Assembly (NCBI GenBank): GCA_943369755.1
Contig: CALROG020000002.1
Span: 98,102 to 162,101, forward strand
DNA from: CALROG01 sp943369755
Lineage (GTDB): Bacteria; Pseudomonadota; Gammaproteobacteria; Burkholderiales; Burkholderiaceae_C
Direction of reading: 5' to 3'
Length of the DNA stretch: 64,000 nt
In this document: positions 33,005 to 42,684 of the stretch, piece after piece
Numbering within the stretch: the stretch's first letter is position 1
How the letters are laid out: each line of letters begins with the position of its first letter
Translations under genes and position numbers: made by a program
Notes under the pieces: model-generated
What the model saw: the letters and a program-made list of their open reading frames with translations, nothing else
Database searches by the model: none
What the model was told of the DNA's origin: nothing

Positions 33005-33289
33005 TCAGCCCTCCACAGAATACGAAATCATTTGGCTAGCTGGCCCTTTTGACCCGAGTAACCAGAGCAAAGCGAAGGCGATGCCTCCAGCTTGAACTTG
33101 GCTGTTCTCTCGCATTTGTTCGGGGCATTTGTCGTGAATGAAGCAGCACAGACAGACCCCAAAGAAATGAACAGAGAATGGCTTCTCTATAAAGGTGTCC
33201 AGCTCTGAAACCTTGAAACCAGCCCAAAGCAGGCCCACAAGTCCATTGGGGGAACGGTAAACGCGAATCCCGCCCGTGAATCGTTTCAT
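33005..33289 (-). CDS. Small hypothetical protein, possibly membrane
   Basis: 94 residues with two hydrophobic patches (VHFFGVCLCCFIHD and IAFALLWLLG). The start is uncertain: the frame stays open to 33376 and no Shine-Dalgarno is evident at 33289. It ends 2 nt before the zinc-ribbon gene. No family recognised. It could be a spurious frame, although its position between two real genes on the same strand favours it. Confidence 0.4.
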   Translation of the reverse strand: MKRFTGGIRVYRSPNGLVGLLWAGFKVSELDTFIEKPFSVHFFGVCLCCFIHDKCPEQMRENSQVQAGGIAFALLWLLGSKGPASQMISYSVEG

Positions 33290-33317
33290 AGATGGACTTG
33301 TAGGGTCGGCAATAGTT

Positions 33318-33818
33318 TCAGGCGTGGACAAAGGATTGCGTTTTTTCAACGCGCGCCACACCTGCAACAACTGCACTGACTCCGCGCGCTGCTCTCACCA
33401 TCGGCATGGGCAAGGGCAAGGGCGTGTTATCGCGGTACGCCTTGGGCTTGAAGCAATGCAGGGCGTCAAAATCGAATTTGGGCGACACGTCCAACGGAAA
33501 CCAGGTCAACGCCAACAACTCGCAGGTTGACGGCATGTGCCCCTTGCGGGTGACGTACACAAACCCCGCCTCGATCAACTCCGCCTTGCACCGCCAAAGC
33601 GTCGTCCGTGATCGCCAGCCCCGTTTGCTGACCACTGACCATGCAACCGTCAAGTTACCGTTGTTGTCGCCCCGATATTGCCCAACCAATTCAAGCAGCA
33701 GTTTGCAGGCATGGGGGCTTAGCTTGAAAAATGCGGGCGATTCAAAAACGCTTCGGACAATTCCCACAAATGATTCGGTGTACTTGCTGCCCTTGAAGGG
33801 CTTGCTACTCTTTGCCAT
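33318..33818 (-). CDS. Helix-turn-helix (replication/regulation-type) protein of mobile elements
   Basis: 166 residues. A winged-helix-like core contains FFKLSPHACKLLLELVGQYR, NLTVAWSVVSKRGWRSR and LWRCKAELIEAGFVYVT, a layout seen in many phage and island proteins annotated as helix-turn-helix or replication-initiation-like. The C-terminal Pro/Ala-rich tail is low in complexity. It may bind the element's origin or regulate its genes. It starts inside the end of the 78-residue gene upstream (14-nt overlap). Confidence 0.65.
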   Translation of the reverse strand: MAKSSKPFKGSKYTESFVGIVRSVFESPAFFKLSPHACKLLLELVGQYRGDNNGNLTVAWSVVSKRGWRSRTTLWRCKAELIEAGFVYVTRKGHMPSTCELLALTWFPLDVSPKFDFDALHCFKPKAYRDNTPLPLPMPMVRAARGVSAVVAGVARVEKTQSFVHA

Positions 33819-34041
33819 GATCAGACCCCAACCGACGCGCCAGGTATTCCCCGGCCACGTCCAAGTCAGGTAGCGGCCGGATCATTCCATTGAACGCCGT
33901 GTAGTACGGGGCTTGGCCTGCAATTGCAGGATCACCCTTGATCAACTGATAGCCGCGCATGGCGTACTGTGCTGCCAGCGTCGCATAGGCTTTGCACTCG
34001 CGCTGCCCGGTGGGGGTGTCCAGGTCGTTCACCGCGTTCAT
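33805..34041 (-). CDS. Small hypothetical protein
   Basis: 78 residues, soluble. AYATLAAQYAMRGYQLIKGD suggests a single amphipathic helix pair. No family recognised. The 4-nt overlap with the upstream HTH gene (ATGA) and the 14-nt overlap with the next place it in the same operon. Confidence 0.55.
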   Translation of the reverse strand: MNAVNDLDTPTGQRECKAYATLAAQYAMRGYQLIKGDPAIAGQAPYYTAFNGMIRPLPDLDVAGEYLARRLGSDHGKE

Positions 34042-34331
34042 TGCCTGCCCTCCAGGGCATACAGCCCCACCCGGTGTTTCTCCCCGGCTTCGGTCACCAC
34101 AGTTTGCCAGTGGGTCGCAATGCGCCAGCCCTCTTTGCGCAGTTGCAGCACGCGTGCGGGGCAGTGGTAAACGTCCAGGTAACGCATGGCTTCGAACGTA
34201 GTTACCGGAAAGCGCGATAGCGCCTCCAATAGTCGCGCCGCTTGTGAACGGCTGGCGGTGCCCTTAAACTGGGAACGGATCATTTCCAGGGCTGCTTTCT
34301 TCTCGGGGGGAGTGGCCTTTTCTTCTTTCAT
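34038..34331 (-). CDS. Winged-helix-like small regulator
   Basis: 97 residues. ALEMIRSQFKGTASRSQAAR and FEAMRYLDVYHCPARVLQLR look like a helix-turn-helix pair, and a C-terminal beta wing follows (HWQTVVTEAGEKHRVGLYAL). ATG at 34331 is supported by GGGGAG a few bases upstream. It is probably a repressor or modulin of the element; the DNA target is unknown. Confidence 0.6.
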   Translation of the reverse strand: MKEEKATPPEKKAALEMIRSQFKGTASRSQAARLLEALSRFPVTTFEAMRYLDVYHCPARVLQLRKEGWRIATHWQTVVTEAGEKHRVGLYALEGRQ

Positions 34332-34341
34332 GGCTTCTCCC

Positions 34342-34536
34342 CTACTTCTTGGCCTTTGCCTTGAGATAGAAGTCGATAGCATTGATATCGAACAACGTCA
34401 CTTTTTCCCCAGCCCTTAGCGGCCGCGGGAATCCCTCACGTGTTTTTGTCCAGTGCCAAAGCGTGGAGCGAGCAATTCCGAAGTACGCGCAAGTGACTCT
34501 TGCGCGAGCATATCGAGGTAGATTTTCAGATTCCAT
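34342..34536 (-). CDS. AlpA-like excisionase/regulator
   Basis: 64 residues, the MerR/AlpA-like DNA-binding type typical of P4-type elements: YFGIARSTLWHWTKTREGFP is the recognition helix region, followed by FPRPLRAGEKVTLFDINAID. It usually activates or assists integrase-driven excision. It lies ~11 nt upstream of the winged-helix gene. Confidence 0.8.
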   Translation of the reverse strand: MESENLPRYARARVTCAYFGIARSTLWHWTKTREGFPRPLRAGEKVTLFDINAIDFYLKAKAKK

Positions 34537-34636
34537 GTTAGGCCTTATTGGTTGAAGATGGTCAATGTTGACCTATCCAACTGCAAAGACGAGGGAACAT
34601 TCAACAACAAATCGAGAGAAATGTTCCGATAAGGCT

Positions 34637-35617
34637 TCACACAACTTTTTCATCGTGCTTGGCACGTTCTTTTTTCCATTGAATCAATGCCTTTCTCACG
34701 TCATCAGCGGAGCAGTCCGTTTCAGCGATCCTTGCAACGATTTCAGCGAGAAGCGTCTGTTCTAGTGGATACGGAATCGTTTCTGAGATTCGTCTTATGA
34801 AGAAGGTCTTTGCTGCCTCCTTAGACTTCACTTTTCGCGGTAGCCAGATATCGGAAGACTCATTTTCGGCGACGGCGCGTAGATGCGTAAGAATGTAGAC
34901 AGGAGTAATGCCAGCGGCAACGAGCATGTGCTGAAAAAAGGAATCGTACTGATATACCTTTTTCTGAGTACTTCGAGTTTTTTCGGTCTCGCTCTCCTTC
35001 CAGAATCTGGTGTGCTTCGTAGACACCCTTTCAGTTTCTTTATTCATACTGTCGATGAAGGATAGAAGCCAGCCTTTTTGATCGTGGGTCAATTCGAAGC
35101 GCGCAAACGGATCACCATAGGACTGACTGGAACTCACTTGGCCAAGTAACAACAGAAGTTCATCGCAAGCCTTAGCGATTTTCTTCATGTGTATTTCAAA
35201 TTCTGAGCGGGTAAGTTTCGGCACCTTGTACCAGTGTTCGATATCCCGCAACAGGCTCGCTGGCACAGATCCGTTCCCAGGGCCAAAAGAGGCCATAACC
35301 CAACTGCGAGGGCCTGAGTCTTCAAGGCGAAGGAACTCCCAAAGCCGAATGAACGCATCGTCATGAACGTATAAGTGAAGCACCCTTCCTTGATGCGCAA
35401 TGAAATTGGCGAATGCACGCCAAGTTCGAAAGCCTTCTCGGTTTGCAAAATCCTCCCGCTCGTTCTCCGAGAGGAGCGACGCAAGAAGGTTTTCCCATTC
35501 CGACTGAAAACTGCTTAGCCAGAATTGGAGGAATGGCTCTTCGCATGAGTGCGAAGGATCCATGTCCGTTTCTTCAGCGGTATTCCCACGTCGATTGCCA
35601 ACACGCTTGTTTCCCAT
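34637..35617 (-). CDS. Unknown cargo protein of the island
   Basis: 326 residues, soluble and mostly helical, rich in Glu and aromatic residues. I recognise no domain. Segments of note are the C-terminal ISETIPYPLEQTLLAEIVAR and ALIQWKKERAKHDEKVV. There is no signal peptide. The position, between AlpA and the integrase side, is where such elements carry accessory or defence genes. Codon use is A/T-richer than the core. ATG at 35617 is chosen; an ATG 18 residues later is also possible. Confidence 0.6.
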   Translation of the reverse strand: MGNKRVGNRRGNTAEETDMDPSHSCEEPFLQFWLSSFQSEWENLLASLLSENEREDFANREGFRTWRAFANFIAHQGRVLHLYVHDDAFIRLWEFLRLEDSGPRSWVMASFGPGNGSVPASLLRDIEHWYKVPKLTRSEFEIHMKKIAKACDELLLLLGQVSSSQSYGDPFARFELTHDQKGWLLSFIDSMNKETERVSTKHTRFWKESETEKTRSTQKKVYQYDSFFQHMLVAAGITPVYILTHLRAVAENESSDIWLPRKVKSKEAAKTFFIRRISETIPYPLEQTLLAEIVARIAETDCSADDVRKALIQWKKERAKHDEKVV

Positions 35618-35709
35618 AGCGTCCCTTGCGCCCCTGCGAAGTTGCCAGCCCAGCCCGTCAGGGAAACGGGTTTTCGGGGATCAGCCTAGAGCTGGCGGTT
35701 GAAATGCAG

Positions 35710-36006
35710 TTAACTCCTAAATGAGCCTCCGCCAACTGCAAGAACACCGATCACAAATCCGGCCCAGTACCCAAAACCAGTATTTGGCCGTCCAATGATC
35801 TGTACGGACTCCATGAACGAAATACCCACAAGACTTAGTAGCCACGAAACAACGTTGATTCCAACTGAAAAAGTCAGGATGAGCCCGTGCCACAGGCCAG
35901 AAAAAAATCCATATGGATCGTTCACTGCTTCGGGGGTGTAGTGCCGCGCACAGCCGGACAGCGCCAGCGCCAGGCCCAGCAAAACGACGCGGTAAACGGG
36001 GCGCAT
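35710..36006 (-). CDS. Small island lipoprotein with two membrane helices
   Basis: 98 residues. The lipobox LALSGC is at the N-terminus, then RHYTPEAVNDPYGFFSGLWHG, then helices LTFSVGINVVSWLLSLVG and FGYWAGFVIGVLAVGGG. This conserved hypothetical is widespread in proteobacteria. ATG at 36006 lies 2 nt after the integrase stop, so it may be cotranscribed with the integrase. Confidence 0.75.
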   Translation of the reverse strand: MRPVYRVVLLGLALALSGCARHYTPEAVNDPYGFFSGLWHGLILTFSVGINVVSWLLSLVGISFMESVQIIGRPNTGFGYWAGFVIGVLAVGGGSFRS

Positions 36007-36008
36007 GA

Positions 36009-37277
36009 TCACGCGGCCTTTCGCTGAAATGGAACGACTTTCCCCGTCATGCATGTGTCCAAGTAGTTAGCCCAGTGTTGCATCATCTTGGCCCGCTGCT
36101 TGAGGTAGGTCGCGTGGTTGTAGGCCGCGCTCACTTCATTGCGCTCCTGATGCGCCAATTGCAGTTCTATGTGGGCATGGTCAAACCCCATTTCATGCAG
36201 CAATGTGGACGCCAAGCCCCTGAAGCCGTGGCCTGTCATTCGCCCCTTGTAGCCCATGCGCTCCAACGCCTTGAGGATCGTGTTGTTACTCATGGGCTTT
36301 TCGTGGTCGCGTTCGCCAGGAAACAGCAATTGGCCATGGCCTGTAATCAGGTGCAGGGTTTTGAGGATCGAAACCGCTTGCGATGACAGCGGCACGATGT
36401 GGGGGGTTTTCATCTTCATGCGTTCAGCTGGAATGTCCCACCGCCCCGCCTCCAGGTCAATTTCAGACCATCGCGCGCCTATCAGTTCCTTGGTGCGAAC
36501 GAAGGTCAAAGCCATCAGTTTGATGGCCATGCGCGTGACGGGTGCCCCCGGATACCCCTCGATATGGCGCAACAGGTCAGGCAGTTCCTTGCCGTCAATT
36601 CGGGCCAGGTTCTGCTTCTGGCGTGACGCCAGCACGTCGCTAGGTTTGATGTCGGCCACCGGGTTGCGCTTGGCCAGTCCGTGGGCAATGGCGAACCGGA
36701 AAACTTGGCCCGATGTCTGCAAGGCACGTTTTGCTAGGTCGTTCACTCCGCGCCCCTCTATGGCCTTGAGCATGGCCACCAGTTCCGGGGCTTGAATTTC
36801 CGCTACCGGGCGCGCGCCGATGTGCGGGAACACATTGGCTTCAAAGCGCCGCCAGACTTGGCCCGCGTGTTGCTCCGTGCGCGCTTTTTTCCAACCGTCC
36901 CACCAGATTTTGGCCACCGCCTTGAAGGAATGCTCTGATGCCATGCGCTTGGCCTGCTTGGCGGTCTTGCGTTCCGTCATGGGATCAAGGTCTTGCGCCA
37001 GCTTCTGGCGCGCTGCATCGCGGTCTTTGCGCGCTTGGGTAAGCTCTACGGCCGGGTAGCTGCCCAGCGCCATCAGCTTTTCCTTGCCGCTGACCCGGTA
37101 TTTCCAGCGCCAGAGCTTCGATCCGGTCGGGTTGACCATGAGGTACAGCCCGTTGCCATCCGTGAGCTTGTAGGCCCGGTCTTGGGGCTTGGCCAGGCTT
37201 ACCGCCTTGTCCGACAGCACGCCGCGCGGCTTGGCCTTACGGGTCGTTGCCTTGGCAGTGTCCAGGGGTTCGGTCAT
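36009..37277 (-). CDS. P4-type tyrosine site-specific integrase
   Basis: 422 residues. The DUF4102-type N-terminal domain (GNGLYLMVNPTGSKLWRWKY) binds arm sites, and the central SAM-like core-binding domain follows. The catalytic region has Arg in RTKELIGARWSEID, His-x-x-Arg in GHGFRGLASTLLHEMG and the Tyr nucleophile in VSAAYNHATYL, so the enzyme looks intact. It lies at the island end next to the tRNA-Ser 3' terminus, as expected for an element using that tRNA as target. ATG at 37277 is preferred to the longer frame, which opens at 37385 and runs through the arm sites and into the terminator. Confidence 0.93.
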   Translation of the reverse strand: MTEPLDTAKATTRKAKPRGVLSDKAVSLAKPQDRAYKLTDGNGLYLMVNPTGSKLWRWKYRVSGKEKLMALGSYPAVELTQARKDRDAARQKLAQDLDPMTERKTAKQAKRMASEHSFKAVAKIWWDGWKKARTEQHAGQVWRRFEANVFPHIGARPVAEIQAPELVAMLKAIEGRGVNDLAKRALQTSGQVFRFAIAHGLAKRNPVADIKPSDVLASRQKQNLARIDGKELPDLLRHIEGYPGAPVTRMAIKLMALTFVRTKELIGARWSEIDLEAGRWDIPAERMKMKTPHIVPLSSQAVSILKTLHLITGHGQLLFPGERDHEKPMSNNTILKALERMGYKGRMTGHGFRGLASTLLHEMGFDHAHIELQLAHQERNEVSAAYNHATYLKQRAKMMQHWANYLDTCMTGKVVPFQRKAA

Positions 37278-37309
37278 GGCCGTTTTCCTTTGCAGTCGAG
37301 GCCATCGGG

Positions 37310-37372
37310 GGCAAATACCCCCACAAGAAAAACCCCGTACCCCCAAACATACCCCCTCAAGGAGCTGGCTTG
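37310..37372. promoter_or_regulatory. Integrase arm-type site cluster (TACCCCC repeats)
   Basis: Sites AAATACCCCCA, GTACCCCCAAA and CATACCCCCT, with a weaker AATACCCCGC at the right, lie between the integrase start and the tRNA. The spaced pair GTACCCCCAAACATACCCCC closely repeats GTACCCCCAAAAATACCCCC at the other island end (25711). I infer integrase N-domain binding sites. Confidence 0.6.
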
Positions 37373-37402
37373 CAATACCCCGCATTGGACGACTTCAAAC
37401 AA

Positions 37403-37437
37403 AAAAGCCCCGGTTTCACTGGGAAAACGGGGCTTTT
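37403..37437 (-). terminator. Intrinsic terminator after tRNA-Ser
   Basis: A 10-bp stem AAAAGCCCCG / CGGGGCTTTT with a 15-nt loop. On the minus strand it ends in TTTTTTG, so it terminates tRNA-Ser transcription. Confidence 0.85.
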
Positions 37438-37469
37438 GGGGGACGGTGTTGGACGGTAGAAAACACATC

Positions 37470-37559
<90 letters not shown>

Positions 37560-37599
37560 TGTATCCGGTTTCGCGTGGTGCGAAGCCGCGTATTCTAGC

Positions 37600-38910
<1,311 letters not shown>

Positions 38911-38965
38911 GGCTGAATTTTAGTGGGCGGGCTGGGCCGCCCTGTGAGTCAAGGGCCGCCGCTGG

Positions 38966-39904
38966 CTAATTCAGCGAGGCCGGGTCCAGGTTGGCACCGC
39001 AAAGAATCAGGCAAACCTTTTCATTCGCACCTGGCTGGTAGACGCCAGTGTGCAGCGCCGCCAGCCCCAGGGCCGCAGCCGGCTCCACAGCCAGCTTCAT
39101 TTCTTTCCAAAGCCACAGCTGCGCCGCCCGGATTGCTGCGTCGGGCAGCAGCAGCCCGTCTTTGACGTGGCGCTGGGTGATGTCCCAGGAGATCGCGCCA
39201 ATGCGTTTGGCACCCAGCGAATCGGCGGCCACGCCGCTGACCGACACATCCACCGGCTGGCCCGCTTCCCGGGCCCGGTACAACGTGGGTGCCAGCTCGG
39301 GCTCCAGTGCCACCACCCTGGCGCGCTGCTCAAACCAGCTGGCAATGCCGGCAATCAGCCCGCCACCGCCCACACTCACCAGCACACTGTCGGGCAGCCC
39401 CGCTTGCGATTCGATCTCCGCTGCCAGTGTGCCTGCGCCAGCCACCACCTCAGGCTGGTCGTAGGCGTGGGTCAGCAGTGCGCCGGTTTGCTGCTGGCGC
39501 GCCAGGCAGGCCTGCAACGCCTCGGCATAGGTGGCCCCGGTCACCACCACCTGGGCACCCAGTTCGCGCAGCCGGGCCTGCTTGGCCTGACTGGAGACCA
39601 GTGGCACAAACACCTCGCAGGGGACGCCCAGCGCCCTGGCCGCCGCCGCCGTGGCAATGCCGGCGTTGCCGCCGGAGGCGACGATCACCCCGCTTGCAGG
39701 GATCGGGTTGGCCAGCAGCCGGTTGAGCATGCCGCGCGCCTTGAAGCTGCCGCCCACCTGCAAGTGCTCAAGCTTGAGCCAGACTTCGGCGCAGTTCACG
39801 CCCAAGGCAGCGCCGGGCAGCTTGAACAGCGGGGTTAAATGCAAAAAACTGCTGTAGCCCGCATGGAATCTGCGGGAGGCACTATCAATTTCATAGCGAT
39901 TCAA
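38966..39904 (-). CDS. Threonine dehydratase-like PLP enzyme
   Basis: 312 residues, fold-type II. The PLP lysine lies in VGGSFKARGML (residue ~54), the glycine-rich phosphate cup in VSVGGGGLIAGIA, and the Ser/Asn loop in VIVASGGNAGIATAAA. The reaction is probably serine/threonine deamination; racemase activity in the same family is possible. The first ~21 residues (MNRYEIDSASRRFHAGYSSF) are encoded by repeat copy D and replace the usual N-terminal helix, so the enzyme may be altered or unstable. The start overlaps the ispH stop region by 14 nt. Confidence 0.85.
   Translation of the reverse strand: MNRYEIDSASRRFHAGYSSFLHLTPLFKLPGAALGVNCAEVWLKLEHLQVGGSFKARGMLNRLLANPIPASGVIVASGGNAGIATAAAARALGVPCEVFVPLVSSQAKQARLRELGAQVVVTGATYAEALQACLARQQQTGALLTHAYDQPEVVAGAGTLAAEIESQAGLPDSVLVSVGGGGLIAGIASWFEQRARVVALEPELAPTLYRAREAGQPVDVSVSGVAADSLGAKRIGAISWDITQRHVKDGLLLPDAAIRAAQLWLWKEMKLAVEPAAALGLAALHTGVYQPGANEKVCLILCGANLDPASLN
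39841..39897 (-). repeat. Dispersed two-hairpin repeat, copy D (start of the dehydratase gene)
   Basis: On the minus strand: GCTATGAAATTGATAGTGCC, then the perfect hairpin CCCGCA-GATTC-CA-TGCGGG, then GCTACAGCAG. Its first half holds the codons right after the dehydratase start. The ispH stop codon lies at its edge. Confidence 0.8.
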
Positions 39905-40835
39905 GTTTCAGCCCCTTCGGTAGCGGGAACTTCACCGTCTCTTCAATGCCGCTCATCTTGCGCACCGAGACAGCGCCCAGCGCCTTGATGCGGTCAATCA
40001 CCTGCGTCACCAATATCTCGGGGGCCGAGGCACCGGCCGTCAAGCCCACGCGCGAGCGGCCTTCAAGCCACGCCTCCTGCAGCTCGTCTGGTGAATCAAC
40101 CATGTAGCTTTGCACCCCGAGCTTGCGTGCCAGCTCGGCCAGCCGGTTGCTGTTGGAGCTGGTCGGGCTGCCCACCACGATCAGCACATCGACCTGGGGC
40201 GACATCACCTTCACCGCGTCTTGCCGGTTCTGGGTGGCATAGCAAATGTCCTGTTGCTTGGGCTCACGCACCTGCGGAAACCGCACCTTGATGGCGGCGG
40301 CAATCTCGGCCGCGTCGTCCACGCTCAGCGTGGTCTGGGTTACCACGGCCAGCTTCTGGGTTTGCAAGGGCTGCACCCGCGCCACGTCGGCCACGTCTTC
40401 CACCAGGTGAATGCCGCGGTCCAGCTGACCCATGGTGCCCTCCACCTCGGGGTGGCCCTTGTGGCCGATCATGATGAATTCGTAGCCCTCTTTGGCCAGC
40501 TTGGCCACCTCTACATGAACCTTGCTGACCAGCGGACAGGTGGCGTCAAACACCTCAAAACCGCGCGCCGCAGCTTCCAGCTGAATCGCCTTGCTCACGC
40601 CGTGGGCGCTGAACACCAGGGTGGCACCCGGGGGCACGTCGGCCAGGTCTTCGATGAAAATCGCGCCCTTGGCCTTGAGGTCGTTCACCACATAGGTGTT
40701 GTGCACGATTTCGTGGCGCACATAAATCGGCGCACCGAACTTGGCGATGGCGCGCTCGACGATCTCGATGGCGCGGTCCACGCCAGCGCAAAAGCCGCGC
40801 GGCTCGGCCAGCAAAATTTCCATGGGGTCGCTCAT
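39891..40835 (-). CDS. ispH: 4-Hydroxy-3-methylbut-2-enyl diphosphate reductase
   Basis: 314 residues. It reduces HMBPP to IPP and DMAPP, the last step of the MEP pathway, using a [4Fe-4S] cluster. The three cluster cysteines lie in RGFCAGVDRAIEI, FDATCPLVSKVH and QDICYATQNRQ. The diphosphate-binding SPTSSNSNRL block and the ASAPE loop are present. It overlaps the FKBP gene upstream by 4 nt. Confidence 0.97.
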   Translation of the reverse strand: MSDPMEILLAEPRGFCAGVDRAIEIVERAIAKFGAPIYVRHEIVHNTYVVNDLKAKGAIFIEDLADVPPGATLVFSAHGVSKAIQLEAAARGFEVFDATCPLVSKVHVEVAKLAKEGYEFIMIGHKGHPEVEGTMGQLDRGIHLVEDVADVARVQPLQTQKLAVVTQTTLSVDDAAEIAAAIKVRFPQVREPKQQDICYATQNRQDAVKVMSPQVDVLIVVGSPTSSNSNRLAELARKLGVQSYMVDSPDELQEAWLEGRSRVGLTAGASAPEILVTQVIDRIKALGAVSVRKMSGIEETVKFPLPKGLKLESL

Positions 40836-41308
40836 AGCACTCCAATCACATGCACTTCAAATGTCACTGGCTGGCCGGCCAGCGGGTGATTGAAGTCGAA
40901 CAGAACTGCATCAGCCAAGGCATCGCCGTCGCCATCTTTGCCCACCTGCTGCACTGCACCGGCGTAGGTTCCCAGGCCATCAGGCGTGGGGAACTGAACG
41001 ACATCACCCACCTGGTACTGCTCATTGGGGTCGCCGATCTGGTTGAGCAGCTTGCGCGCCACCCATTGCTGCATGTCAGGGTTGCGCTCGCCAAAGGCTT
41101 CACCTGGCGGGATGTCAAACGTGGCACGGGTGCCCTCTTGCAGGCCAACCAGGCGCCGCTCCACGGCGGGCGAAAGCTCGCCGGTACCCAGCGACAGCGT
41201 GGCTGGCTTGTCGTTGAAGGTGTTGATGATGTCGCCGCCGGGCCCGGCCAGCCGGTAGTGCAGCGTGAGGAACGATCCCGCAAGTACGCGGGGCAGGTTG
41301 GGTGGCAT
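40832..41308 (-). CDS. fkpB: FKBP-type peptidyl-prolyl isomerase, SlpA type
   Basis: 158 residues. The FK506-binding fold is broken by the chaperone (IF) domain typical of SlpA/FkpB: SFLTLHYRLAGPGGDIINTF leads into the isomerase core, the inserted domain follows FDIPPGEAFGERNPD, and the protein closes with NHPLAGQPVTFEVHVIGV. It is cytoplasmic. ATG at 41308 is fixed by the family N-terminus. It is divergent from radC with ~54 nt between starts. Confidence 0.92.
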   Translation of the reverse strand: MPPNLPRVLAGSFLTLHYRLAGPGGDIINTFNDKPATLSLGTGELSPAVERRLVGLQEGTRATFDIPPGEAFGERNPDMQQWVARKLLNQIGDPNEQYQVGDVVQFPTPDGLGTYAGAVQQVGKDGDGDALADAVLFDFNHPLAGQPVTFEVHVIGVL

Positions 41309-41362
41309 TGGACTCTCGATAAACTGGCCTCCATTGTAGAAACCCGCGCAGCGCCGCCGCCC

Positions 41363-42052
41363 ATGCCCATGAAAGACCTTCCTGCCGATGCCCGGCCGCG
41401 CGAAAAGCTGCTGGCCCGCGGTGCCGCCGCACTGGGCGACGCCGAGCTGCTGGCGCTGATCCTGCGCACCGGCATTGCCGGCAAAAGCGTGCTGCACATG
41501 GCCCAGGAGCTGCTTGACGCGCCCCCGAAAGGCTTTGGCGGCCTGGCCGGCCTGCTCAATACCAGCGCCGACGACCTGAAACGCATCAAGGGCCTGGGCG
41601 GGCCGGCCAAGCGCGCTGAACTGGTGGCCGTGCTGGAGCTGGCCCGGCGTGCCATTGCGCAGCGCCTGAAAGAACGCGAAGTATTCAGCACGCCCGACGC
41701 GGTAAAGCACTACCTGCAGCTACACCTTGCGGCCAAGCACCATGAGGTGTTTGCGGTGCTGTTCCTGGACGCACAGAACCGGCTGCTGGCGCTGGAAGAG
41801 CTGTTTCGCGGCACCCTGACGCAAACCAGCGTGTACCCCCGTGAGGTGGTGCTGCGGGCGTTGCACTACCAGGCCGCCAGCGTGGTGCTGGCCCACAACC
41901 ACCCCAGTGGCAGCGTACAGCCCAGCCGCGCCGACGAGGCATTGACCCAAACCCTCAAGGCCGCGCTGGCGCTGGTGGACGTGCGGGTGCTGGACCACGT
42001 GATCGTGGGCACCGGTGAGGCGCTGTCAATGGCCGAGAAAGGCCTGGTGTGA
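41363..42052 (+). CDS. radC: RadC/JAB-domain DNA-repair-associated protein
   Basis: 229 residues. An N-terminal helix-hairpin-helix region (LLARGAAALGDAELLALILR; DLKRIKGLGGPAKRAELVAV) is followed by the metal-binding JAB1/MPN core with AHNHPSGSVQPSRADEALT and the downstream Asp. Despite the name, its repair role is disputed. ATG at 41363 begins the family N-terminus. The GTGA overlap with the Smr gene indicates one transcript. Confidence 0.95.
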   Translation: MPMKDLPADARPREKLLARGAAALGDAELLALILRTGIAGKSVLHMAQELLDAPPKGFGGLAGLLNTSADDLKRIKGLGGPAKRAELVAVLELARRAIAQRLKEREVFSTPDAVKHYLQLHLAAKHHEVFAVLFLDAQNRLLALEELFRGTLTQTSVYPREVVLRALHYQAASVVLAHNHPSGSVQPSRADEALTQTLKAALALVDVRVLDHVIVGTGEALSMAEKGLV

Positions 42053-42684
42053 AGCTGGTTTCATTGCAAGACCTGAAACTGGTCCAGAAAAAAATGGCGG
42101 CGCAACAAAAGCTGGCGGCGGCGCAGGCCGCCGCTCGCCAGGAGGCCGAGCGCCTGCGCCTGGCCGAGCAAAACCTGTTCAAGCGCGCCGCCGGTGCCGT
42201 CAGGCCCATCCGCCAGCCGGCGCGGGTGCCACTGGCCGCCGAACCACCGGCACCCATACCGGTACAGCAGCAGCTGGACGACCAGCGCGTGCTGATCGAA
42301 AGCCTGAGCGACGAGTTTGACGCCAGCACCCTGCTGGACGTAGACGACGCCATGAGCTTTCGCCGCCCCGGCATTGGCACCGACGTCACACGCAAGCTGC
42401 GCAAGGGCGAATGGAGCATCCAGCGCGAGCTTGACCTGCACGGTCAGCGCCGCGAGCAAGCCCGCGAGACCCTGGCCGCCTTCATCCGCGAAGCGCAACA
42501 GCAAGGCCTGCGCTGCGTGCGGGTGGTGCATGGCAAAGGCCTGGGCTCGCCGGGCAAGGTGCCGGTGCTCAAGGGCCGGGTACATAGCTGGCTGATCCAG
42601 AAAGACGAAGTGCTGGCCTTCGTGCAGGCCCGGGCCGACGAAGGTGGCGCCGGGGCGCTGGTGGTGCTGCTCAAGCCGGGCTGA
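42049..42684 (+). CDS. Smr-domain endonuclease-like protein
   Basis: 211 residues. A helical N-terminal half is followed by the Smr domain (~120-211) with the metal/catalytic LDLHGQRREQARETLAAFIR and the core GKGLGSPGKVPVLKGRVHSW. Stand-alone Smr proteins cleave branched or structured DNA or RNA. The GTG start overlaps the radC stop. It is convergent with the M48 protease gene, with which it shares 14 nt. Confidence 0.9.
   Translation: MKLVSLQDLKLVQKKMAAQQKLAAAQAAARQEAERLRLAEQNLFKRAAGAVRPIRQPARVPLAAEPPAPIPVQQQLDDQRVLIESLSDEFDASTLLDVDDAMSFRRPGIGTDVTRKLRKGEWSIQRELDLHGQRREQARETLAAFIREAQQQGLRCVRVVHGKGLGSPGKVPVLKGRVHSWLIQKDEVLAFVQARADEGGAGALVVLLKPG

Noticed and set aside
40850..41362. N-terminal extension of radC to 40850
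   Set aside because: It is antisense to the FKBP gene and matches no RadC domain. ATG at 41363 starts the family sequence.
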